NCBI RefSeq assembly: GCF_031085165.1
Contig: NZ_JAVHTY010000004.1
Location: 186,001 to 250,000, forward strand
Direction of reading: 5' to 3'
DNA from: Pseudomonas sp. 102515
GTDB lineage: Bacteria > Pseudomonadota > Gammaproteobacteria > Pseudomonadales > Pseudomonadaceae
DNA: 64,000 nucleotides
This document shows positions 36,167 to 44,979 of the stretch, in pieces; position 1 is the stretch's first letter; each line of letters starts with the position of its first letter. The notes under the pieces are model-generated. The model searched no databases. It had not been told where the DNA came from and saw only the letters and a program-made list of their open reading frames with translations. Both the position numbers and the translations under genes were made by a program.

Positions 36167-36612
36167 TACACCGGCACGTAGATGTAGATCTGCGAATCCT
36201 GGGCATCCACCCCGGTGAAGGCCTCGGTGTAGTGCTCGAAACAGGCGCCCGGACGGGCTTGCAGGCCGCGCGCCGGCAGCAGCTCGGCGAACAGCCGGCC
36301 CAGGCTCTTGGCCACGCTGGGCGCGGTGCCCAGGTGCACGTAGCGGGCGTAGCGGCCTTCCGGCAGTTCCTGGCGCACCATGCCGGTGGGCAGCGGGGCG
36401 CCCGGTGCCGTGGCCACCGCGGCCAGGTAGTGCATGGCGCCGGCCTGACGCCAGCTCAGGCCATACCATTCGGCGTCGCCTTCGCGGCCGGTGATTTCCC
36501 CGGCGCGGTCGGCGAAGCGCCGCCAGAGGGCGGCGATGTCTTCGCCCAGGCCAGGCTCGAACAGCAGACCGGTCACTTCCAGGGCGGGATGGTCGACGAT
36601 TTCCAGCGACAT
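36163..36612 (-). CDS. GyrI-like / effector-binding domain protein
   Basis: A 149-residue protein consisting only of a GyrI/AraC-type effector-binding domain: LEIVDHPALEVTGLLFEP (strand 1), ALWRRFADRAGEIT (helix), EWYGLSWRQAGAMHYLAAV, then PEGRYARYVHLGTAPSVAKSLGRLFAELLPARGLQ (about 84-118) and FEHYTEAFTG. Stand-alone versions may bind small hydrophobic molecules or hydrolyse them. There is no DNA-binding domain. Its stop codon lies inside the terminal repeat of the MITE-like element, so the last residues (IYVPVY) may have been reshaped by the insertion. It is divergent from fdnG. Confidence 0.8.
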   Translation of the reverse strand: MSLEIVDHPALEVTGLLFEPGLGEDIAALWRRFADRAGEITGREGDAEWYGLSWRQAGAMHYLAAVATAPGAPLPTGMVRQELPEGRYARYVHLGTAPSVAKSLGRLFAELLPARGLQARPGACFEHYTEAFTGVDAQDSQIYIYVPVY

Positions 36613-36770
36613 GGGACAGACTCTCTCGAAGATGCGATGAAGGCCGCCACCTTACTCCAGCGGCGCGCGGCGGTCAGCCGGGGCGGCCATCGGACGAAAG
36701 GTCGCAGCCGCCGCCAACGCCTGCCGCAGACCCTGCGAAGCCTTCCAGCCGCTTCGCTAAAACACTGATT

Positions 36771-36786
36771 TTGAATGAATATTCAA
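36771..36786. promoter_or_regulatory. Palindrome TTGAAT-GAAT-ATTCAA upstream of fdnG
   Basis: A 16-base inverted repeat with perfect 6-base arms, 84 bases before the fdnG start in an AT-rich pocket. It resembles an FNR/Anr box (TTGAT-N4-ATCAA) but each half reads TTGAAT and the arm spacing differs, so it is better treated as an unidentified operator for the formate dehydrogenase operon. Confidence 0.4.
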
Positions 36787-36870
36787 CGAAGAAAGGCGAC
36801 GCTTCGCTCGAACTGCCACGCCCAGGTCAGGACGAAGTCCTACCGTGATGTGCCTGGAGTTACCCACGAA

Positions 36871-39800
36871 ATGTCGATCAAGGTATCGCGCCGCAACTTT
36901 CTCAAACTCAGTACGGCGGGGGTCGCCACCTCGAGCATGGCCTTGCTCGGCTTCGCCCCGGAACCGGCACTGGCGTCCATCCGCTACTACAAGCTCGCCG
37001 CCGCCAAGGTGACGCGCAACACCTGCACCTACTGCTCGGTGGGTTGCGGCATGCTGCTCTACAGCCGGGGCGATGGCGGCATCAACACCGTCAGCGACAT
37101 CTACCACGTCGAAGGCGATCCGGATCATCCGGTCAGTCGCGGTTCCCTCTGCCCCAAGGGCGCCGGGGTGCTGGACTTCATCAAGAGCGAATCGCGCCTC
37201 TCCCATCCCGAGGTGCGCGAGCCGGGCAGCAACGAGTGGAAGCGCATCAGCTGGAACGAGGCGCTGGACCGCATCGCCCGCTACATGAAGGAGGACAGGG
37301 ACAAGAACTTCGTCACCCATGACGCCGATGGCCATCTGGTCAATCACTGGATCACCACCGGCTTCCTGGCGGCGTCGGCCTGTTCCAACGAGACCGCGTA
37401 CCTCACCCAGAAGGTGATTCGCAGCCTCGGCATGCTGGCGATCGACAACCAGGCGCGCGTGTGACACGGACCGACGGTGGCAGGTCTTGCCCCTTCGTTC
37501 GGCCGCGGTGCCATGACCAATCACTGGGTCGACATCCGCAACGCCAATCTCATCCTGTCCATGGGCGGCAACTCGGCCGAGGCGCACCCGGTGGGTTTTC
37601 GCTGGATGGTGGAGGCCAAGGAAAAGAACAACGCCAAGCTGATCACCATAGATCCGCGCTTCACCCGGACCTCGGCGGTGGCGGACTACCACGCCTATAT
37701 CCGCACCGGAACCGACATCGTCTACCTGGGCGGGCTGATCAACTTCCTGCTCACCACGGACCAGATCCAGCATGAGTACGTAAGGGCCTACACCGACGTC
37801 GCCCTCATCGTGAAGGAAGACTTCGGCTTCCACGACGGCCTCTTTTCCGGCTTTGGCGAGGACAAGCGCCGCGCCTACGAAAAATCCAGCTGGAGCTACG
37901 AGTTCGACGAGCGGGGCATGGTGAAGGAAGACCCGACCCTGCAGCACCCGCGCTGCGTCTACCAGCTGATGAAGGCGCACTACAGCCGCTACACCATCGA
38001 CCTGGTGGAGCGCGTCTGCGGCATGCCGCGCGAGCAGATCCAGACCACCTGGGACATGATCGCCGAGACGGCGCGCCCCGAGCGCACCATGAGCATCCTC
38101 TATGCCCTGGGCTGGACCCAGCATTCCGTCGGCGCCCAGATCATCCGTACCGCCTCCATGGTGCAGCTGCTGCTGGGCAACATCGGCATGCTCGGTGGCG
38201 GGGTCAACGCCCTGCGCGGTCACTCCAACATCCAGGGGCTGACCGACCTGGGCCTGCTGTCCAACCAGCTGCCGGGCTATCTCTACCTGGCCTCCCACGA
38301 GGAACAGGAATACCGCGACTACATCAAGCGCCGCGCCAAGCAGCCCCTGCGCGAGGGCGAGGTCTCCTACTGGAAGTACTACGAGCGCTTCCACGTCAGC
38401 CTGATGAAGGCCTGGTTCTCCGAGGCGGCGACCAAGGACAACGACTGGTGCTACGACTGGCTGCCCAAGCTCAGCGAGCCGCTCTACGACGTCCTGCACA
38501 CCTTCGAGCGCATGCACCACGGCGAGATCACCGGCTATTTCTGCCAGGGCTTCAACCCGCTGGCCTCCTTTCCGGACAAGAACAAGGTCAGCCAGGCGCT
38601 CGGCAAGCTCAAGTACCTGGTGGTGATGGATCCGCTGGCCATCGAGACCGCCGAGTTCTGGCAGAACCACGGCGAACTCAATGACGTGGACCCGAGCCAG
38701 ATCCAGACCGAGGTGTTCCGCCTGCCCACCACCTGCTTCGCCGAGGAGAACGGCGCCATCGTCAACAGCTCGCGCTGGCTGCAGTGGCACTGGCGCGCCG
38801 CGCCGCCGCCGGGCGAGTCGCGGCCGGACGTGGCCATCCTCGCCGGGCTGTTCCATCGCCTGCAGGGGATGTATCGCGACGAGGGCGGCGCCTTCCCCGA
38901 TCCCATCCTCAACCTCACCTGGCCCTACAGCAATCCGGAGGAGCCCAATCCCGAGGACATCGCCCAGGAATACAACGGTCGCGCCCTGGCCGACCTGCCC
39001 GGGCCGAACGGGACCATTTCCCACAAGCGTGGCGAACTGCTCGACGACTTCGGCTTCCTGGCCGACGACGGCAGCACCACCTGCGGCTGCTGGATCTATT
39101 CGGGCTCCTACAACCGCCAGGGCAACAACATGGACCGGCGCGACAACGCCGATCCCTACAACATCGGCATGACCCTGGGCTGGGCCTGGGCCTGGCCGCT
39201 CAATCGCCGCATCCTTTACAACCGCGCCGGCGCCCGGCCCGACGGGACCTCCTGGGCACCGGAAAAGCGGCTGATCTGGTGGAACGGCGAACGCTGGGCC
39301 GGGGCCGACATCCCCGACTTCCCCTGGACCTCGCCGCCTTCGGCCAAGGCCGGGCCCTTCATCCTCAACCAGGAGGGCGTCGCGCACTTCTTCGGCGGCA
39401 GCCTGCTGGCCGAGGGGCCCTTCCCGGAGCACTACGAGCCCTTCGAATCGCCGCTGGATCACAATCCGCTGCACCCGGACAACCCACGGGCCAAGAACAA
39501 CCCGGCGGCGCGGATCTTCCCGGGCGACCGGGCCCGGCTGGGCACCCGCGAGGAATTCCCCTATGCGGCCACCACCTACCGCCTGACCGAGCACTTCCAC
39601 TTCTGGACCACCCATGCGCGGCTCAACGCCATCGCCCAGCCGGAGAAGTTCGTCGAGATCGGCGAGGACCTGGCGAGCGAACTCGGCATCAAGGCCGGCG
39701 ACTGGGTCAAGGTCAGCTCCAAGCGCGGCTACATCAAGGCGGTGGCGGTGGTGACCAAGCGCATGCACGGGCTGCAGGTGGAAGGGCGCACCGTGCACCA

Positions 39801-39942
39801 CATCGGCATCCCCATCCACTGGGGCTTCAAGGGCGTCACCCGCCCCGGATTCCTCACCAACACCCTGACCCCCTTCGTGGGCGACGCCAACACCCAGACA
39901 CCGGAATTCAAGTCGTTCCTGGTGAACGTGGAAAAGGTCTGA
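36871..39942 (+). CDS. fdnG: Formate dehydrogenase-N alpha subunit, selenocysteine-containing
   Basis: A 1023-residue molybdopterin selenoprotein that oxidises formate on the periplasmic side. The N-terminus is a Tat signal ([14 protein letters not shown]). The iron-sulfur motif [14 protein letters not shown] with CPKG follows (about 52-100). Codon 198 is TGA (37462-37464) between ARV and HGPTV, exactly where E. coli FdnG has selenocysteine 196 (ARI-Sec-HGPTV), and a SECIS hairpin follows, so both flanking frames are one gene. Later text ([71 protein letters not shown]) tracks FdnG to the C-terminus. ATG 36871 is chosen since the Tat motif starts there; an ATG at 36775 would bury it. fdnH begins 10 bases downstream. 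Conventional gene callers would split this gene. Confidence 0.97.
37462..37493 (+). promoter_or_regulatory. Selenocysteine UGA and SECIS hairpin in fdnG
   Basis: UGA at 37462-37464 is followed after 11 bases by a hairpin at 37476-37493: GG, a bulged U (37478), GGCA, the apical loop GGUCU (37483-37487), UGCC and CC. The E. coli fdhF SECIS has the same loop GGUCU, the same bulged U and the same 11-base spacing from its UGA, as I recall it. This is the SelB-binding element that recodes the stop as selenocysteine. Confidence 0.93.
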
Positions 39943-39952
39943 GGGAGGTTCT

Positions 39953-40873
39953 ATGAGAGGCGATCAAGTCAACTTCCAGAACATCGTCGCGCGTTCGGCC
40001 ACCTCCGAAGCGTCGCCCCACACCCGCATCGGCGGGGTGGAGGCGGTGGCCAAGCTGATCGACGTGTCGCGCTGCATCGGCTGCAAGGCCTGCCAGGTGG
40101 CCTGCTCGGAATGGAACGACCTGCGCGACGAGGTCGGTCACTGCAACGGCACCTACAACAACCCGCCGGACCTCACCCCGGAGACCTTCCAGGTGATGAG
40201 ATTCGACGAATACGTCAACGAGAAGGGCAACCTGGAGTGGCTGATCCGCAAGGACAACTGCATGCATTGCGCCGACCCGGGCTGCCTCAAGGCCTGCCCG
40301 GCGCCGGGGGCCATCGTGCAGTACGCCAACGGCATCGTCGACTTCAATTCCGAGCACTGCATCGGCTGCGGCTATTGCGTCTCGGGCTGCCCCTTCGACG
40401 TGCCGCGCATCTCCAAGAAGGACCAGAAGGCCTACAAGTGCACCCTTTGCTCCGACCGGGTCTACCACGGCCTGGAGCCGGCCTGCGTCAAGTCCTGCCC
40501 AACCGGGGCGATCATGTTCGGTACCAAGGAGGACATGACCGAGCACGCCCAGATGCGTGTCGGCCAGCTCAATGATCGCGGTTTTCCCGGTGCCGGTATC
40601 TACGACCCGGCCGGGGTGGGCGGCACCCATGTGATGTACGTGCTGCAGCATGCCGACAAGCCGGAACTCTACACCCACCTGCCGGCCAATCCGCAGATCA
40701 GCCCCATGGTCAGCCTGTGGAAGGGCGTGACCAAGCCGATCATGTCGGCGCTGCTGGGCGTCACCGCCATCGCCGGCATCGCCCACTACCTGACCAAGGG
40801 GCCCAAGGAAGAACCCGAGGAATCCCCGGACGAGGCAGAGCGCCAGGCCGCGCGCGAGGAGGATCGGCCATGA
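39953..40873 (+). CDS. fdnH: Formate dehydrogenase-N iron-sulfur beta subunit
   Basis: A 306-residue electron-transfer subunit carrying four [4Fe-4S] clusters between the alpha subunit and the membrane haem protein. Cysteine sets are seen at [11 protein letters not shown] (about 41-51), [14 protein letters not shown] (about 103-116), [12 protein letters not shown] (about 136-147) and CTLCSDRV with ACVKSCP (about 163-186). A single C-terminal helix ([18 protein letters not shown], about 262-279) anchors it to the membrane. GGGAGG precedes ATG 39953. Its stop overlaps the fdnI start (ATGA). Together with FdnG and FdnI it passes formate electrons to quinone. Confidence 0.96.
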   Translation: MRGDQVNFQNIVARSATSEASPHTRIGGVEAVAKLIDVSRCIGCKACQVACSEWNDLRDEVGHCNGTYNNPPDLTPETFQVMRFDEYVNEKGNLEWLIRKDNCMHCADPGCLKACPAPGAIVQYANGIVDFNSEHCIGCGYCVSGCPFDVPRISKKDQKAYKCTLCSDRVYHGLEPACVKSCPTGAIMFGTKEDMTEHAQMRVGQLNDRGFPGAGIYDPAGVGGTHVMYVLQHADKPELYTHLPANPQISPMVSLWKGVTKPIMSALLGVTAIAGIAHYLTKGPKEEPEESPDEAERQAAREEDRP

Positions 40874-41577
40874 CCACGCCATCGGACAACAAGCACGGCA
40901 TCCTGCGCTACACCACCTTCAGCCGGCTGAACCACTGGTTCATCGCCTTCACCTTCGTCTGCCTGACCCTGAGCGGCCTGGCCTTCTTTCACCCATTCTT
41001 CTTCGACCTCACGGCGCTGTTCGGCGGGCCGACCATGACGCGCATCCTGCACCCCTTCATCGGGGTGGCCATGAGCCTGGGCTTCGTGGTCATGGCGGTG
41101 CGCTTCTTCAAGGTCAACCTGTTCAAGCGCCACGACGTGGCCTGGGTGCGGCGCATCGGCGATGTCCTCGCCAACCGCGACGAGTTGGCGCCGCCCATCG
41201 GCGCCAACAACCCCGGGCAGAAGCTGGTGTACTGGGTGATGTTGCTGTCGGTGCCGGCGCTGCTGCTCAGCGGCTTCTTCATCTGGCGGCCATATTTCGC
41301 CGACATCCTGCCGCGCGGCTGGCTGCGCTTTTCCAGCCTGGTGCACGCCTATGTCGCCTTCATCGCCATCGTCACCCTGATCATCCATGTCTACTCGGCG
41401 ATCTGGGTGAAGGGCTCCTTCCGCGCCATGACCCAGGGCCGCGTCAGCCGCGCCTGGGCCAAGCACCATCATCGGCTGTGGTACGACGAGATCGTCGAAC
41501 AGGAGCGCCGCGCAGGTGGCGAGCGGGGCGAGCGCCCCCTGGATGAACACCGCATGCCCGACAAGGGGACTCCCTGA
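40870..41577 (+). CDS. fdnI: Formate dehydrogenase-N cytochrome b556 gamma subunit
   Basis: A 235-residue four-span membrane cytochrome. [27 protein letters not shown] (about 18-44) holds the first haem-b His, [22 protein letters not shown] (about 59-80) the second span, [23 protein letters not shown] the third and [27 protein letters not shown] (about 158-184) the last with the remaining His ligands and quinone site. ATG 40870 overlaps the fdnH stop by 4 bases, and the stop overlaps the fdhE start (TGATG). The long open frame upstream of it is the fdnH shadow. Confidence 0.96.
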   Translation: MTTPSDNKHGILRYTTFSRLNHWFIAFTFVCLTLSGLAFFHPFFFDLTALFGGPTMTRILHPFIGVAMSLGFVVMAVRFFKVNLFKRHDVAWVRRIGDVLANRDELAPPIGANNPGQKLVYWVMLLSVPALLLSGFFIWRPYFADILPRGWLRFSSLVHAYVAFIAIVTLIIHVYSAIWVKGSFRAMTQGRVSRAWAKHHHRLWYDEIVEQERRAGGERGERPLDEHRMPDKGTP

Positions 41578-42500
41578 TGCATCAGTACGGCACCTCGCCC
41601 ACCGGCATCCTCAATCCGCCGCCGGTGGTCCTGCCCGATCGCCAGCTGTTCGCCCGCCGCGCGCGGCGTTTGCGCGAACTGGCCGAACGCAGCGCCGTGC
41701 TGGGCGACTTCCTCGGCTTCATGGCCCTGCTGGTCCAGGCGCAGGAGGCCGTCCTGCAGGAACGTCAGCCCCGCTGGCAACCGGCGCCGGATGCCTTCGA
41801 CCTGGCTTTGGAGCACGGCATGCCGCCGCTGCAGGGCCAGGCCCTGCTGCGGGATCTGGACTGGCAGGGCGATCTGGAGTCGCTGCTGGCCAACCTGGAG
41901 TTGCGCATCGGCGTACGTCAGCGGCCGGTGCTCGAACAGCTGGCTGCCTTGCCGGCCGCCGCGCGCCAGCAGCTCGCCGAGCAGCTGCTGGCCCAGGAGC
42001 CTGGCGCCCCGGAGGTCCGGGCGCTGCTACCGCTGGTAGGCGCTGCCCTGCAGGTAGCCTGGGTGCGCCTGGCGCTGAGCCTGCCCCAGCCACCCCAGCG
42101 CCATGGCGACGCCAGCCGGGTGCTGTGCCCGACCTGCGCCGCGCCGCCGCTGGCCAGCATCGTCCACGCCGACCGCGATCGTGACAACGTGCGCTACTTG
42201 CACTGCAGTCTCTGCGCCACCGAATGGCACCTGGAGCGCAGCAAGTGCAGCTGCTGCAACACCAGTGCCCAGGTGCGCTACCTGGCCCTGGAGGACGACG
42301 CCGGCAAGACGCCCCTGGCCGCCCAGGCCGAGACCTGCGACAGCTGCGACAGCTACCTCAAGCTGGTCAGCAAGAGCTTCAACCTGGGCGCCGATCCCCT
42401 GGCCGACGACCTCGCCAGCCTGCCGCTGGACTTCGCCCTGGCGGAAGAGGGACGCTATGCCCGCAGCGGCTTCAATCCGCTGTTCATCGCGGGGGAGTAG
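41577..42500 (+). CDS. fdhE: Formate dehydrogenase accessory protein FdhE
   Basis: A 307-residue cytoplasmic assembly factor that checks or matures Tat-exported formate dehydrogenase before export. The C-terminal half shows four CxxC motifs (CPTC at about 183, CSLC at about 212, CSCC at about 223, CDSC at about 252), which in FdhE bind iron, and the VLYLHCSLCATEW-type text here reads VRYLHCSLCATEWHLERSKC. The N-terminal PPPVVLPDRQLFARRARRLRELAE is also typical. It is translationally coupled to fdnI. In P. aeruginosa selA and selB follow fdhE; here a TetR regulator on the other strand follows. Confidence 0.95.
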   Translation: MHQYGTSPTGILNPPPVVLPDRQLFARRARRLRELAERSAVLGDFLGFMALLVQAQEAVLQERQPRWQPAPDAFDLALEHGMPPLQGQALLRDLDWQGDLESLLANLELRIGVRQRPVLEQLAALPAAARQQLAEQLLAQEPGAPEVRALLPLVGAALQVAWVRLALSLPQPPQRHGDASRVLCPTCAAPPLASIVHADRDRDNVRYLHCSLCATEWHLERSKCSCCNTSAQVRYLALEDDAGKTPLAAQAETCDSCDSYLKLVSKSFNLGADPLADDLASLPLDFALAEEGRYARSGFNPLFIAGE

Positions 42501-42504
42501 GGCG

Positions 42505-42527
42505 CCAGATCCGCTTTACGGGTCTGG
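42505..42527. terminator. Hairpin at the fdhE/bdcR junction
   Basis: CCAGATCC (42505-42512) pairs with GGGTCTGG (42520-42527), 7 of 8 positions, around GCTTTAC. It lies 5 bases after the fdhE stop and overlaps the convergent bdcR stop at 42516. It may terminate both transcripts, though it has no clear T-tract. Confidence 0.45.
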
Positions 42528-43115
42528 GCGGAGTGCCTGGTGCAGCGCCAGGCCCGCCAGGCGTGCGCTGGCCAGCAGGCGTTCCAGGCTCTGACCATGC
42601 CGCGCGCTGGCGGAGAGCCCGGCCATGGTGGTGACGACGAAATCGGCCAGCTCCTGCGCCTGCTGTGGCTGGCGTATGGCGATGTGGGCGTGGATGAGTG
42701 CCTGGGCCGCCTGGTGGTAACCGTCCGCCGCGGCGCGGGCCTGGGGATCGTCGCAATGGGTACCTTCCAGCACCAGGCAACCGGCGGCCCGCGGATCGGC
42801 CGCGTAGTTGCGCGCCGCCGCTTCCAGGACCTGGGTCAGGGCCATGGCCAGTGGCTGGTCGGTCTCCAGGATCTGCCGCAGCAGCAGGGCACCGTTCGAG
42901 ACATAGCGCTCCAGCACCTTGCGGTACAACTCGACCTTGCTGCCGAAAGCCGCATAGAAGCTGGGTGGCTTGATCCCGAGTGCCTGGGTCAGGTCGGCGA
43001 CGCTCACCCCGTCGTAGCCCTTTTCATGGAACAGGCGCTGCGTCTGGACCACTGCCGCGTCCGGATCGAAGCGGCGCGGGCGGCCACGGGTACCAGGTTT
43101 ATTTGTAGTGTTCAT
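42516..43115 (-). CDS. bdcR: TetR-family regulator BdcR
   Basis: A 199-residue TetR regulator. The HTH reads GRPRRFDPDAAVVQTQRLFHEKGYDGVSVADLTQALGIKPPSFYAAFGSKVELYRKVLERYV (about 11-72), and the ligand domain includes GCLVLEGTHCDDPQARAAADGYHQAA (about 113-138). Both match E. coli BdcR closely from memory, and the divergent partner is BdcA, the known target. The ATG at 43115 lies inside a palindrome (43103-43120), consistent with autorepression. Confidence 0.88.
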   Translation of the reverse strand: MNTTNKPGTRGRPRRFDPDAAVVQTQRLFHEKGYDGVSVADLTQALGIKPPSFYAAFGSKVELYRKVLERYVSNGALLLRQILETDQPLAMALTQVLEAAARNYAADPRAAGCLVLEGTHCDDPQARAAADGYHQAAQALIHAHIAIRQPQQAQELADFVVTTMAGLSASARHGQSLERLLASARLAGLALHQALRPDP

Positions 43116-43120
43116 TACAA
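43103..43120. promoter_or_regulatory. BdcR operator-like palindrome 1
   Basis: TTGTAGTGTTCATTACAA, an imperfect inverted repeat (14 of 18 positions) that overlaps the bdcR start codon. It agrees at about 13 of 18 positions with the second site at 43152-43169. Confidence 0.6.
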
Positions 43121-43151
43121 AAATACTTTGACAGGGACCGAGTGAGGTTTA

Positions 43152-43169
43152 TTGTAGCACTCACTACAT
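43152..43169. promoter_or_regulatory. BdcR operator-like palindrome 2
   Basis: TTGTAGCACTCACTACAT, with TGTAG/CTACA arms, lies 19 bases before the bdcA start codon. Its centre is 49 bases from that of site 1. The pair covers the whole divergent promoter region. Confidence 0.6.
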
Positions 43170-43187
43170 TAATCAGGAGGCTGACTC

Positions 43188-43901
43188 ATGAGCAATTTCG
43201 CAGGCAAGCAGGTGTTGGTGCTGGGTGGCAGTCGCGGCATAGGCGCCGCCATCGTGCGGCGCTTCGCCGCCGAAGGCGCCCGGGTGACCTTTACCTATGC
43301 CAGTTCCAGGGACGCCGCCCAGGCCCTGGCCGCGGAAACCGGTAGCACCGCCGACATGACCGACAGCGCCGACCGCGACGCGGTGATCGCCCGGGTGCGC
43401 GCCAGTGGTCCGCTGGACGTGCTGGTGGTGAATTCCGGCGTGGCGCTGTTCGGCGATGCCCTGGAACAGGATCCGGACGCCGTCGATCGCCTGTTCAGCA
43501 TCAATGTGCAGGCGCCCTATCACGCGGCCGTGGAGGCCGCGCGGCAGATGCCGGCGGGCGGGCGGATCATCGTGATCGGCTCGGTGAACGGCGATCGCAT
43601 GCCGGTCCCCGGCCTGGCCGCCTATGCCGTGAGCAAATCCGCCCTGCAGGGGCTGGCCCGCGGCCTGGCGCGAGATTTCGGACCGCGCGGCATCACCGTC
43701 AACGTGGTGCAGCCGGGCCCCATCGATACCGAGATGAATCCGGCCGATGGCCCCATGAAGGAGTTGATGCACAGCTTCCTGGCGATCAAGCGCCACGGCA
43801 GTGCCGAGGAGGTGGCCGGCATGGTCGCCTGGCTGGCTGGCCCCGAGGCCGGCTTCGTCACCGGCGCCATGCACACCATCGACGGCGCCTTCGGCGCCTG
43901 A
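43188..43901 (+). CDS. bdcA: BdcA-like short-chain oxidoreductase (cyclic-di-GMP-linked biofilm dispersal protein)
   Basis: A 237-residue SDR. It shows the NADP-binding GGSRGIGAAIVRRFAAEGARV (about 13-33), VVNSGVALFGDALE (about 81-94), the catalytic Ser in IGSVNGDRMPVPG and Tyr-x-x-x-Lys in YAVSKSALQGLARGLARDFGPRGITVNVVQPGPIDT (about 145-180). The C-terminus WLAGPEAGFVTGAMHTIDGAFGA is practically that of E. coli BdcA, which reduces cyclic-di-GMP effects and promotes dispersal. AGGAGG precedes the ATG. It is divergent from bdcR with two operator-like sites between, and is followed by a strong terminator. Confidence 0.9.
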   Translation: MSNFAGKQVLVLGGSRGIGAAIVRRFAAEGARVTFTYASSRDAAQALAAETGSTADMTDSADRDAVIARVRASGPLDVLVVNSGVALFGDALEQDPDAVDRLFSINVQAPYHAAVEAARQMPAGGRIIVIGSVNGDRMPVPGLAAYAVSKSALQGLARGLARDFGPRGITVNVVQPGPIDTEMNPADGPMKELMHSFLAIKRHGSAEEVAGMVAWLAGPEAGFVTGAMHTIDGAFGA

Positions 43902-43911
43902 TCGCGGCACG

Positions 43912-43946
43912 CGCTCCTATCGCCCAAGGCTCAGGCGATAGGAGCG
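43912..43946. terminator. Strong hairpin between bdcA and LysR gene
   Basis: CGCTCCTATCGCC (43912-43924) pairs perfectly over 13 bases with GGCGATAGGAGCG (43934-43946) around a 9-base loop. It sits 10 bases after the bdcA stop and 25 bases from the convergent LysR stop, so it probably ends both transcripts. Confidence 0.7.
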
Positions 43947-43971
43947 ATAGCCGGCTGTCCGGCAGGCAAGC

Positions 43972-44829
43972 CTAGTGCGCCGGCCCCAATACCTCTTCGG
44001 CGATATCCAGCAGCGCCCGTAGCCTGTCCATGTGGCGCAGGTCCTGGTGATAGCCCACCCAGATATCCCTTGATGGCGGATTGCCGAAGCTCTCGATGAG
44101 CTGCAGTCCTGCCGTCGCGTCGCCGAGCGGGCGGGGCAGGACGGCAACCCCCAGTCCACGTCGGCACATCTGCGCCTGAACGGTTCGACTGGTACTGGTG
44201 AAGGCGCGTTGCGACCCTGGCAGCCGGTCGAGCAACCAGGCGACATCGGGAAAATGCGATTGCGCGCTGTTCATGAGGATCAGCCCGACCGCAGCCGTAT
44301 CCTCCTGCACGGCCAGCGCCGTCTCGGCGGAGCCATAGAGGCCGTAGGGCATCCTCAGGAAACGGCGCTGCACGATATCCGGTTCGCTGAAGGGCACCAG
44401 GCGAAAGGCCACGTCCGCATCGCGTCGGGAGAGATCCAGCAGCCGGTAGCTGGCAATGACCTCGGGTACCACGGCAGGGTGCCGCCGGGTGAGGTCGGCC
44501 AGGACCGGCGCCAGAACATAGCCGGCAAACCAATCCGCCGAAGAGATTCGCAGGATTCCCTCCAGGCGCTGGTGGTTACCTGTCAGACGCCGCTCCATGG
44601 CCAGGGCCGAGGCCTCCATGGACTCGGCCAGCGCGAACACGGCATCTCCCGAATTGGTGAGGATCAGGCCCTCGCGGGTGCGCCTTAGCAGCGCCTGTCC
44701 GGCTTCATCCTCGAGCGTCTTGATCCGTCGACCTACCGTTGGGTGGCTGATGCCCAAGGCTCGCGCGGCCGCGCCATAGGATCCGCCTCGGGCGACCGCC
44801 AGAAAGATCCGTACATCGCTCCATTCCAT
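43972..44829 (-). CDS. LysR-family transcriptional regulator
   Basis: A 285-residue LysR regulator: HTH WSDVRIFLAVARGGSYGAAARALGISHPTVGRRIKTLEDEAGQALLRRTREGLILTNSGD (about 3-62), then an effector domain with MCRRGLGVAVLPRPLGD (about 221-237). It is in the group that controls nearby oxidoreductases and MFS pumps. The ATG at 44829 is taken; a start at 44856 would place a GTTCA-AAAA-TGAAC palindrome inside the coding region. It is divergent from the SDR-MFS-SDR row, its likely target. Confidence 0.88.
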   Translation of the reverse strand: MEWSDVRIFLAVARGGSYGAAARALGISHPTVGRRIKTLEDEAGQALLRRTREGLILTNSGDAVFALAESMEASALAMERRLTGNHQRLEGILRISSADWFAGYVLAPVLADLTRRHPAVVPEVIASYRLLDLSRRDADVAFRLVPFSEPDIVQRRFLRMPYGLYGSAETALAVQEDTAAVGLILMNSAQSHFPDVAWLLDRLPGSQRAFTSTSRTVQAQMCRRGLGVAVLPRPLGDATAGLQLIESFGNPPSRDIWVGYHQDLRHMDRLRALLDIAEEVLGPAH

Positions 44830-44840
44830 GGCGAACCTAC

Positions 44841-44854
44841 GTTCAAAAATGAAC
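44841..44854. promoter_or_regulatory. Palindrome GTTCA-AAAA-TGAAC upstream of LysR gene
   Basis: Perfect 5-base arms, 11 bases upstream of the LysR start codon and 125 bases from the divergent SDR start. It is a candidate autoregulatory site for this regulator. Confidence 0.4.
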
Positions 44855-44979
44855 ATTCAATATGCAGGAAAGGTAGTCCCCAAACAATATCGTAGGGGCG
44901 ACCATGGCGGCTCACATCGACGTAGATCCGTTGGCTTCAGCCAGGGATGTTCGAACTGGCTCTGTGTAGGTGAACAGAT

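Noticed and set aside
36771-36786. FNR/Anr box upstream of fdnG
   Set aside because: The half-sites read TTGAAT and ATTCAA with a 16-bp span, while the FNR site is TTGAT-N4-ATCAA at 14 bp.
36871-37464. fdnG 5' part as a truncated pseudogene
   Set aside because: The UGA is at the conserved Sec position with SECIS and unbroken frame, so it is a selenoprotein gene.
36757-39819. A 1020-codon open frame antisense to fdnG
   Set aside because: Its codons mirror the GC-rich third positions of fdnG; the product is His/Gly/Ala/Val-rich low-complexity text without family motifs, while the other strand is clearly FdnG.
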